Positions 48,586-60,500 of a stretch of DNA of 64,000 nt are shown piece by piece. The notes beneath the pieces were generated by a model. It worked only from the letters and a program-made list of their open reading frames with translations, searched no databases and was not told the DNA's origin. Source of the DNA: Phoronis australis (Eukaryota; Phoronida; Phoronidae). How positions within the stretch are numbered: position 1 is the first letter of the stretch; the number at the start of each line of letters is the position of its first letter. Position numbers and translations under genes: made by a program. Location: positions 736,619 through 800,618 of the forward strand of contig NMRA01000085.1 in assembly GCA_002633005.1 (NCBI GenBank), written 5' to 3'.

Positions 48586-51500
48586 GTGAGGCAAAAAAGT
48601 TCTTTCAAGACCAAAAAATTAGTGATACTTCGCTAAGGTTGTGCACAGTCTGACCTGTAGATGGCATGACGGTATTGGAGTTTCCTCACGAGTTATCACT
48701 AGCTTTAAGCAATGAACATGCCCAAATATGAGTTCACTTTCAGTGGAGCTTTTGTCAAGTCAAATCTTCTGTTTGTGCCAAGCTATCTTAACTTACTAAA
48801 TCATAAAACAAAAACTTATGGTCTGATGTAGACTTATCACTATTAAATGTAAAATGTATATCTCAATCTGAATATCTCAAAATTTCTGTGCTTATAAACG
48901 AAAAACAAAGCTTATGTGTAGCTGTGGTTTGTATCTGTTGATCAGTGCAGGAGTTAGCATGGAGTTGATGGCTCACTGGAATGAACTTAGGAGCTTAATG
49001 TTTCATTCATTAAGTTTCACATCAAGTGTCCTTTGTCGAAATATTCACAGTTTGTTGACTAGAATTACTAACAGGACGCATCTTTTTCTGTTATCCAGGT
49101 GACCGGGAGAATTCAGGAAAAGGCAGGTACGACAGACGTGACCGGGACAATTCTGATTATCGTAGCCGACGAGACGATGATCGCTATGGAAGGGATCGTT
49201 ATAGACGTGACAGGGATGGCCACGACCGACATAGGGGCCGCCATGAGCGAGGCAGATATGACCGTGACTCGTCACGTGAACGAGAGAGATATGACTACAG
49301 AGACAAAAATTATGGTTTGTATCATTTCCATAATGAAATTGGTCTTGTTGTGTTCTGTGAAAACTTTAAGAAAGGACGAAAAGGTTGACCCTGCATTTGG
49401 TGAAAATTTTAAGCAAATTGATCAAATTTTTTTTTGTAATCAATTTCATACCCTATACCATGAACTCTAGATATGCTTACAAATGAAAGGTGCCGAAATA
49501 TGGCGTTCTTAAAGGGGATTCGCCATCGTAGACTTTCCATGTTGAATTCTAAAATGAAGCATTTTGGGATTGAAAGACATTGCCACTCTTTTCCAACCCT
49601 TAACTGTTGCGGTGTTATCGGACTTCTCAAGTAACGGGCAATACGCAAATGCACCATTGTGGAATTCCCTATTTTCAGGGCTTGGAATTTTCCGCGGAAA
49701 CGCGGATTTCTGCTTTTTTGAAATGTGCTTTCCGCTTTTTTATAATATTTCTGCGTAAAAAAAATCGGATTTGATATGAAATTTCCGCGGCAAATTCCTT
49801 TGTTACCGCGGCGTTTCAGACGACGTTCACCTCGGAAAGCGGAAGTCTTTATGTTTCGGAGGAACGTAAATTGTCAACATTGCCGGGGCATCTGGGTAAA
49901 GCGTGGTCTGATTTTCAATGGCGGCTCGTGTTATTGTTAAGCGCGGCGACAAATACTACCGCTCTGCAGCCAAATTTGTGTGGGTTGGGAGTGGACGAGC
50001 GAGCGAAAAGGACGCAGACGCATGCTACTGATGGTGGTAACGTTTTTTGTTTTGTTTTTTGTTTAGTCCTCCCGATTTTTGTCGCGGAAAGGTTCACATT
50101 GACCATTTCAAAGGCTGGTTATCGGGCATGATTTGGGCCGTAAAAGTTTCCGCGTTTTTTGTCATTGGTCATTCCAAGCCCTGTATTTTACAATCAGCCA
50201 AGGGCAATAAGTTGCGAAGCGTTTGCTTGAGGTGCTGACATTTGCGATGTTGTTGGTAAACGAAATCAAATCCTGGTGGAGAGGAATATTATGAGATCGA
50301 TTTTATGAGCTGCAGCAGCCATTTCATTTTTGTTTTCTGGCAGATAAATGTGGAATAAAGTCTGTTTGACATAGTTTTTTCATATTATTATTGTTGTCTC
50401 TGTTTGCTGATGGATTCGCTTCTCTTCTAGATGACAGCAGATACCAGAGCCGGTCGTACCAGGCAGACCACACGTCCTTTGACACATATAACAAGGGTTA
50501 CATTGAAGAACTACGGAGATACTATCTTCAGTACTATGGAGACCCCAGGTAATTGTTGGATTTATAAGAGCCTAAGTTATTATACCGCATAATTTGCTTA
50601 AAGTGGCATTATACTTTTAGTGCCTGTCAAAAAAGTTTTGATTCAGGCTACTTACAGTGAAATGGTCTTGTCTTGTTTCTTACTCCATTTAGAAGTGATC
50701 TTACAGCTAATTATTTCTGACCTGAAATTTTGTGAACTTGTTCTGAATAAATAATATACCATCTTCTCTTCTCTATCCCAGAAATCACATTGATTTTGAC
50801 TAAAAAGGGAACAATTTGAGACCAATTTCATGACGGTTAGTGGTCTATATTAAAACTAGGTTTTGACAAGAAGCATCTAGTTTAATCCTGCCTGAAATTT
50901 TTAGGTTTCCTGTCACAGCCTCTTGTGCTTGATGAAAAATTGTATTTTTTCAGCACGGATTAGTTTTTAAACTACTTGATTCAAATATCGCTGCACCACC
51001 GCCACTTTGATTAACACCAAGAGCTTATTTTATCGTAAATTTTCCTATGTTTCACCGTGCAGTACCTCCCATTTTATAACTTTTTTGAAACAGGTGTGGC
51101 AAAAATGTCTCATTTACAAATTGTGGCCACAAATAACTTTGTTCGTTCCTCTCTTCAGAATTGCTGAACATTACGTTCAACAAACCATGCAACAGTACTA
51201 CGGTAGCTCCACCTATGGGTCACGACCAAGCTCACGATCTGGGTCCCGTCAAGGGTCTCGCAGCAACACCCCAGCCCCGGACGCCTATGGGAGGTAAGGG
51301 TTTAGTTCAGATGGAAAGCTTTGATTTTCCCCAAGTGTGTTTGTTCTGTGACTGAAGGGTACAAAAAATCCTCTAAGCAGGGTGTCCTTGAATAACTATC
51401 AATAATCATTGGAAATGCCGTTGACCTCTCCGTGTTTGTAGAAATTTTTCAAAACTTGGTTTCTGAGTACTAATGGTTGACGGTGACATCTGATACACAA

Positions 51501-54500
51501 TTGAGGTCGAAAATTTCTGTGTATTGTTTATTTTCCGGGGTTATACGATGAAGTTGTCTACCATTCGTAAAATCCCAAGTAATTCGAAACCAGTCAAAAA
51601 TGGTAAAAGACAAGATTTAGCAACTTGAGCTAAGATATTCAGTAATCCGTGTTTTCATTGGCATGGAATTCTGTGGGGTTCTTTATTTAGTGTTTCATGC
51701 CTTCTTCATGGTCTGTTAGAAGGGCATCATTGTGTTAGTTTTCTATTTTGTAGGTCGTCTTCACGGCCTTCCAGTCGCCAAGGTTACGATGATGAATACT
51801 ATGGAAATGCCAGTTACCATAACACCAGCAGCTATGACTACTACAATAACAGTACTTTTGACCAAAGTCAGTTCAACGAGTCCAGGGAAGGTAAATGAGT
51901 CTATGGCTTGACTGATGATTCGCAAAATGGTCTGTAGGTTACAGAAGTGAATTTAGCATGTTTTTAGTTCCTGATGATGGAATTTTTCTGTCAAAACTCA
52001 CATTTTTTGATAGAATTTCTTGGACAAATGACCACTACGTCATCCTGTATGAAGTTTCAAGGACTGGGCTGTTTACAGCTCAGTGCATTGTACGACAACA
52101 AAATTTTACATTTAATTTCACTCCTTATTTGACCAGCTCACAAGTTAATACTAAAAGTGATTCACAACCTTGGCTCTATGCCAACTAGAAACTGGTGGTC
52201 ATATTTCTATGTCTACCCCACTGCCATTTCATGACCCCAGTGCTACCAGTCATCATGATCCTCAGGGTATACATGTATCTAAATATGGTAGTGCTCCATA
52301 TTTGAAATTGTTTTGGACCTTGTTTGGCAATCTTGTGCCTTGTTTGAAAAGCTCTGGGCCACGTTTAAAATCTTCAACCACGCTCTAAATGAGATTTGTT
52401 TCTGATGTACAAGGCAAATTATTGAAATTGTGTTGCAAAGTGGTAACCATTTTTATTCTTTTTCTGTAAAAATGATAGTGAAATGACCAGCGTGTGAAAA
52501 TAATGTGCAACTAATCTTTTGTGAAATGAGACAAAGTAAGATTAGGACGGGAAAACATGACATGCAATTTGCACTGTTTGAATTGTTGTGGGAGTACCTG
52601 TGGTATGACTGGTTTACTAGGTTTCTAGGGCCATGTGATTTTCCGTGTTAATTGTGCCAGTTGTACTTTCAGTTGCTCAAGAGACGGTATCGGGTCGACT
52701 CACCCCACCCAAGCACATCCTCCCTCACGCACACGTCTATTTCACTGCCACTGGTCAGCTGATCAAGGTTGTTCCGAATCGGCCTGCAGAGGGCGAACCT
52801 GCATCGGTCGAGTTCCACGATGTGTCCGCAGTGTTGACTGACAGCTCAGAGGCTGATGAACTCCGTGCTTTCCCAGGGCCTCTGGTCAAGTGAGTTGGGT
52901 TCATTGAGCTGATATTGCCATTGCTTTGGTGAAAATGGTTTTGTCATTTGGCACATGTTGATGCTTTAAGTTTAGTCTTGTCTTGTGAAGCTTGTTACAT
53001 TAAAATTAGCTTAAGTTTAAATAGCAATATTTCTATGGATTTCTGTCTTCAGGCAAAGCTTTTTGTAAAACAAAATTTATAGAAATTATTCATTTCATGT
53101 AATGTAAAGTACAAAAAATAATGCACGTTGTTGCCCAAGTGTTGGATTTTGTGCAGTTTAGGATTTCCAGGATTAGCATATTACTGGTTCTATGGATCGC
53201 TTTGTGTTGTTTTTGAGGAGTTGATGGGCTTGGTCAGTTTCCTGAGTCAAGTACCGCTTTGCTGGAACCCCTAATGGCCCATGTAGTTGTTAATGCAGCT
53301 TGATATTGAGGGTGTTCAAACGCATATAGTGGTCCGGTGTTGGCATTGTCGTAAACATTATCACTCTAACTGTGGCAAGTTTAAGGATTTGTACGTGGTT
53401 TCCAGTTGGTGATCAGTTGACGTTCCTTGAAATTGTTCGATTGGGTTGAGCATTTTTTTAATTTTGTTAAACAGTTCAGAGCAATGAACGGTGAAATTTT
53501 GCTTATTTTCTAGACAGATGCAGAGATATTTGCAGAGTTGTTTCACTGGTGTGTGCTTTTCAGCTATTACCAACTTTTTCATAAAATATTTATTTGACTC
53601 ACCTTGTTGTTCAAGACTTTTTATTTTGCTGAGAGACTATTTAGGAGCTGTTCAAGCTGTCATTCACTTTAATAACTCTTCCTTTTCAGGGGCGAGACTC
53701 ACAAGGCCGATGTGATCTCATTCTGCCAGGCCAAGATACGTCAGTGTCGGGAAGACCTGAGTATGATCGATCGGGAATCAGCTGAGCTGGTGTGGAGGTT
53801 CCTGACTCTGCTGATCAAACAGAATGGGGTGAGTGTTCAAAATGAGTTAGACAGTAGTCATATTGACCTGGTTTTATTTCAACCTAATTCGAATTCCTCA
53901 AGTCACGTGGACTTGAATCAGGGAATGATGATAATTGGACAGGTGACTGTGACCTCAGGAGGGAACACTGTCTCTTGATTATTTCAAGCAATGTCATCCA
54001 AAATGCATGATTATTTTTCTCTTCGTTATCAAGGTATTTAGGGGTGGAGTCATCTGCCTGATAATGTCAGAGTTATCAGTGCGGAGTTTTCAGTTAGTTG
54101 CCTATGAATTCTTCAAGATTCTGTCTATGTAGCAGTTGTGACACCTGTTGGACATTGCCTTCATACAACAAATATACATACTCCCTCTGTTGGTAACAAA
54201 ACCTCCTCTTGGCTCCGTGCCATTATTAATGTTTGTGAATGTTAGTATGTAGCTTCATTGTTGGAAATTATCCAATGCTCGAATAAACTTTGCTTAACTT
54301 TAAGTGTTTGTCTTGTAGCGTTTTTGTGCATTCTTTGAAATTGTTGAGATATTTGTGGATTGAGTCATGTCATGACGTTTGGAGAGAGTTTCTGTCAGGA
54401 ACATCTTTTTTCTAGACTGTTGTTGGATCTGATGTAGCCGAGCTGTTGTTAGAAGGTCACGAGGCCACAACCCAACAGTATGATGAACAGGGCTTAGAGG

Positions 54501-57500
54501 TCATGGGCAACAGCGACGTGTCGACGAAGGCGGAGCCTAATGGCACGGGAGAGGTTGAACCACGGGTCAGGCATCTGTCAACGACTCAGGATGTCACAGA
54601 TAGGTTCCGACATCTGCTTTTGTATGGACGGAAAAAGGTGTGATGAATGTATAACTCATTAGAAAATTAATCTAGGATAACCTGTAACCAAAAATGACAC
54701 TGAAAACAACTGTATTCTCCTTTAAAGGAACAAGCTTGTTGTAGAGAGGGAGAAATATATTTGATATTCCCATATATTTATAACTTAGGATGAACCTGGC
54801 AATTGCTTAGTCTGTATTTGCTTGACAGTTAAGAGTTTGATGCTCTGCAAATTATAAGTGGTGCAATAACTGTAAATTAATTGAAATACCGTTACTTACA
54901 ATTTATTTTCTTCTATCTGTAATTTTGCGTGCAAAACTTAATGTAATTCTCCTGGGTATGTTGTTGTTACGTCCATCTCTCTCTCTCTGCAGGATGCCCT
55001 TGAGTGGGCAGCCAAAAATCATCTGTGGGGACACGCCCTCTTCTTGGCCTCTAAGATGGACGCCAGGACTCATGCGCAGATTCTGACGAGATTCGCCAAT
55101 GTGGCTATGCGTCTCAACGACCCTCTGCAGACATTGTACCAACTGATGTCGGGTCGTCAGCCGGCTGCATCAACGGTTAGTTGACTCATTATACCTGTGG
55201 TGTAGGTTTACCTGTCTTAACGAAATTGCAGCGGTGTTTATGACATGTTTCCTGTAGACGTTCATGAGTCACTGGGATGGAGACTAAATATTGTGTCCAC
55301 ATGATTTAGGACACATTAATAACGTGTACCTCAGAGCTAGTCATGCTGTTTGTGTGAAATTTATCCGGTGTTCTGCAAGCTGGTGTCTGAAATTATTATT
55401 CCACAAACAGCACCATGGCAACCATTTTAGCATTTTTATCATGGTTCGTTGCTTCTTAAATTCGATTCACTGACTCAAAGTTGTAAAATAAAGCATAATT
55501 ATTGCTTTATTTGTTTTTTTTTATTCATTTAAACAACTTTGGATTCAGACCATGCATCCTAATGAAGTTGGTCACTAATTGTTCCTTTTTTGGTCAAATT
55601 ACAGACTATTTTATGACTTCCAAATAACTGGTTTTTCATTATTGTCTTGTTGGGCTTGTCATTTTATGTGTTGAGCAGGTTTCAGGAAATAACTAACTAT
55701 GTCATGGGTTAAGCACTATTTTAGCTGTAATTTCAAGTGCGCTGTAACTTGAGTTTGCTAATTCTGCTTTTTGCTAATTTGAAAGTTTGAGTTAATGACT
55801 TGCCGGGTTATTCCTGTTTGAGATTTTGCTAATTCCGGGTAAACTTTTAAAAACTTTTTTGTTAACTGAGTCAGACGTATTTTTTTCTGTTAATGCACTT
55901 GGCATTTTTTCATTAATTATTAAATATCTTTAGTCTGAATCATTCAATATTTTCTCTAAAGCTGAATAAAAATACACCTTTCGTTAGATAATGTTAATTT
56001 TCAATTTACTTTTTAAGACTTTGTGCTACCCTGCACCCAACAAGGTAACCTTTTATTCAACTACTGCACGCTCACCTTTCTCAAAGACACACTTGTCACT
56101 GTATCCATAGAAACACCAATGCCCCGACTGTAACCTCAGCCATTTTGTTAATGTTATAGTATGCATTACTGCTGACGACTTGTGGCGCCCTCTGGTTTAC
56201 TCTAACACAGAGACTTATTGTTGTAGGAGGACTTGTGTCGTAACTTTTGGTTAATGGTTTGTGTCAATAAGCGACCATTCTTATTGTTGTTAAATTTTGT
56301 TATTTGTTGTTGGTTATTTACTAAAAATTGAATTGTACAAATTGATTTATAATTAACTTCCACAAATTAAAAAGTTAAATGATGCTAAATTGATTTTAAC
56401 TGCTTTCGTCTGATTATCATTGTTTAATTTGAATTACGATGCTCTTGTCTTTGTATATTTGTCAAATAGTAGTCAGTGTTGCGTCATACATTTGTTTGTA
56501 TTAAAGGCCTCTGGTCCAAGGTACAATAAACAAAAATTAAACAGGCACATTTGTACACGCAGTGAGTGCTCCTGGCAACTGATAATGTACATGTCATAGG
56601 GAAGGGAGAAACCTCCAGTCTTCCTTAAAGAATACGTTTTTGAAAGTAACCTGATTACACCATCTTTTCCTGCTCAACAGTATCTGTTCAAATTTGTCAG
56701 TGCATTTGACACATGATATCCACCCTAGTTTTTGTCTTGCAGGGTCTTAGTGACACCAAATGGGGAGACTGGCGCCCTCACTTGGCCATGATCCTGTCCA
56801 ATGCCTCGGCCAATCCCCATGTAGACAGGAAATCCATCATCGCCCTCGGGGACACGCTTGGTGAGTCAATTTTCGGCATATCACACACACTGTGGTCTTG
56901 AAAAGTCATGAGAACAGAAAAGTGGTCGTAAGTTTTCACTGTGTGGTTTTATCATCCTATGTTATTTCAAAGCTACTTCTGATCAATTCTGAAGGCATTG
57001 TTCCGTTTGCAATAAAAGCAAACGCTTTGTGTTCTGTCTCGTCAGGGCTAATTACCTTGTATTTTCAGCCTCGCGTGGATTCATGCATGGTGCACACTTC
57101 TGTTACCTCATGGCTCAGGTCCCATTCGGCAACTTTGAAAAGAAAAGCTCAAAGATCGTGCTAATTGGGTCCAATCACGGGTGAGTAGAGCTTGGCCCCA
57201 CCCACCTTGTTGATGGAGTCGATGGTAGATTTTGATAAATGATTTTCATACTTCCCGTATGTTAAGTGTTATTAAAGTGTTACTGTTTTTCAGTGTTTTT
57301 GACTTATGGAAAATTTAACTTATTTATCACGGAAAATCGATGATTTTGTCTTCCTGTCGTTTGTCTAGGTTACCATGGGAGCAATTCACCACATGCGAGG
57401 CCATCCAACGTACGGAGGTGTTCGAGTATGCCCAGTTGCTAGGCAACCCCATGTTCAGCCTGGTCAACTTCCAGTTGTACAAGTTCTTGTATTCTACTCG

Positions 57501-60500
57501 TCTGACTGAGAATGGTTTACATTTGGAGGTGAGCCACCAGTTCTCTTTGTTTTGTGGCATCATTTTTTTAAACACAGTTGCAGTCACAGTTTGACGTTTG
57601 TTTACCCTTATTAGTTATCGACAGATCATCAGTATGATAAAGTTGCAGTGCAAACACATTGCGTGTTTAGGGTGTGCAGTCATTCAGTCCTCTCCCATCC
57701 ATTGTTCTAAAATTACCTATTGTAGCATTCATGTTAAAGAAGCGGACCAAATTTATGCAAATTTCTGAGGAGTCTGTGCAACGACTTCCATCTTCTCTGA
57801 CACTCACATGTCCACGTGTTCTGCCCGTCTGCGGCATAAACCAAATTACACGTAGGGTCTGCCTCATTGTCATTGCTGTCCTAGAACTCCTCTGGTCGTT
57901 CTGATTTTTATGAAACAACTGAAGGAATTCTGCTGGTCAGTTCTGTGAGAGGGTTTTGTTCAGTGAGCACGTACAACTTCTTGGGTGAGTAAAGCTGGTT
58001 GTTACCACTGATTGCACCATGATATGTTTCAGGCGCTTAAATATTGCGAAGTACTAGCCAACACCATTCAACAGATGCCAGGTGCATACTCTGAGGTTCT
58101 TGTCAAAAACGTCTACGAGGTGAGTTTGTGAGCCGTATAATCAATTCTAAGACAAGATCTAAACATTCGCCGTATTGCAACATACTCTTCAGTACAATAA
58201 TGACCAGGAAATAGAAACTGTTTTATTATTATAACTTTTAAGTCTAAGGATACTGTAAGTTGTTATTTCATTTCCGTTCTGCGACTAACTACAGTGTATA
58301 ATTATTCTGTGGTTGATGTTGATGTCATAAGTCGATATGTTATCTCACCACATTCTTTTAGTTTCCGCTTGGTATAATTATTTTTAATACAGTTTTGTGT
58401 CATTGTGTTTCAGCTTGGTCACAAGCTAATGTACAGCGACCCTCAGTCTCTACATATGGGTGAATATATGGAGGAACCCTATTGGTTGTCACAGCTCAAG
58501 TCAATCCTCCAAGCGTTTGAGGAGGGCGCCATTCAGCCAATTTCTGGCACACAGACCCCCATGGGTTACAGTGGGTCGGGAGCTGGCAGTGAGGCTGGGG
58601 ACCCATCCCGCGGTTACCAGGGCAACCAGTCATATGATCAGAGTGTGGGGCAACAATATCCAGGTAAAAGAAAAGGTTTAGGGCTGAGTGTGGTATTCAG
58701 CTGTGCACGCAGTGTTTTCATTCACTTGAGAAAAGAGTGTGACTAATTCTGGTAAAGACTTTTGAAACCTTGTCGGCAAAAACTGAGATTGGATAACCTA
58801 AATGTTTGTACAGAGTGTGCAATTGTGTGATCAGTTCTATCAAATGCTTATGAAATATTCATTAACGATACGAGAAATGTGTATAATTCAGGTGTTCCGT
58901 GTACTTTTGGACTCTTAAGGGAAATGAGTACCATTAGTCACCTCCTTTATGCTTTGGCATTTCCGGTTGACGAACTTAATCTTAATTCATGTCAGACTGA
59001 GTTTACGTTTCATAAAATAAAATTCTTTAAAATGGTTGTTTGTGTGCAAGATTATTTGATTCAATTGCAATCTCCAATTCACCACATTACAGGCCAATAC
59101 GCCACCAATTGGCAGTCAAGTCAACAACAGGTTGACTGGTCCCAACAGACACAGATGGCTTGGTACCAGCAGCAACCATATCAACAACCAGGCAGGTCAC
59201 AGGAGCAGCAGCAGCAGCCACCACAAGGTCAGTACGGCTACCAACAACAGGTGACACAACAGCAATATGGCGGAGGTCAGTATGACCTTCCGGACGGTCA
59301 GGAAGCAGACCCAAGTCAACAACAGGGGGAGCTGTTGGCAGGCATGCCAGATCAGAGGAGGGGTTCCTTAATGAACCAAGGAGGAACATCGGGACAGGTG
59401 AGTGTGGAGAGTAACTACAATAAATGTGCTAGAGCTAGTTGCATTTTGTGAAATTTTGAAATTTTCTTGAAAGTTTTTCCGGCATTTTCACCCGTTTAGA
59501 ACACTTTTATCAGTCATTCACAAAAGGTGTAATGTCCAATTCCGTGCAACCACGGCGGCCATTTTGTTGGTACACTACCAGACATTTAAAAATTGTTTTG
59601 AAAATAGCGTATATATTTTACTCTCACTGGTTAATTTTGAAAATGTGTGTTGAAAGAGCACCATTTTGGAATAAGTTCAAACTAGATGACTGTGTTTGCG
59701 GCAAATCAATTATGGTGTAGAACTTCACGTTTTAATGTTGTTAACTTTCGCCAGATTTTCTTAATTAAATTTCTAAGTAAGTTGCTTATGCCTGCTTCGA
59801 GTGATATATATCTCATGCTGTTTATCAAAGTGGTAATGAACACCACAGCAGTTACATGATTTGTTCATATCAAGGACTTACGGGGTTTGGAATATGATGC
59901 TTATCTGTGAATCGTCCGTGAACTGTAGACTGTGTAATATAGATTATGCGAAGAGCATCCTGTAAGGGAACAAAACAATACTTTGTGAAAAGTCAAACAA
60001 ATTTTTCAGTCACATATGCGATTAAAGATGAAACCATATAGTACAATGAAAAAATATCAAAAATGTCATATTTATGAAAACTTGCCAATATTTTGATCTT
60101 AAGTGGAGTGCATTTGTCTTTCCCTACAGAACCAAGTAGTGCCCCCTTTGGATCTTAATCTGGCTGATTCGATGAATTCCCAATTCACCACAACGACTGT
60201 GTCGTCGAGCGAAGCTGAGTCGCCTTTGTCTGACAGCATGGCCTCACAGGATTACTACAACATGGCCACTAGGGTGAGTTGGAGTGCATAACATCATGTG
60301 CTGTTGAATCTTTGTATTGAAGCTCATCGGTATTACTGTGCTACGAGAGCATAACAATGGCTGTTTATTCTATTGTATAAATCTACTGTTTCTTAATGCT
60401 TGTCGTTCAGGGTACTGGTATAATTTTTTTACACAGATCTTTTCGGATGCGAGCTCCTAGTTATGTACACTACGAGGCCTCTTAATGGCACTTAAAAGGT

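Noticed and set aside
53829-53978. Fifty-codon extension of a Sec16 core exon past its donor
   Set aside because: The reading frame runs on by chance. The gtgagt donor at 53829 and the next exon at 54416 restore the conserved ACE1 sequence.
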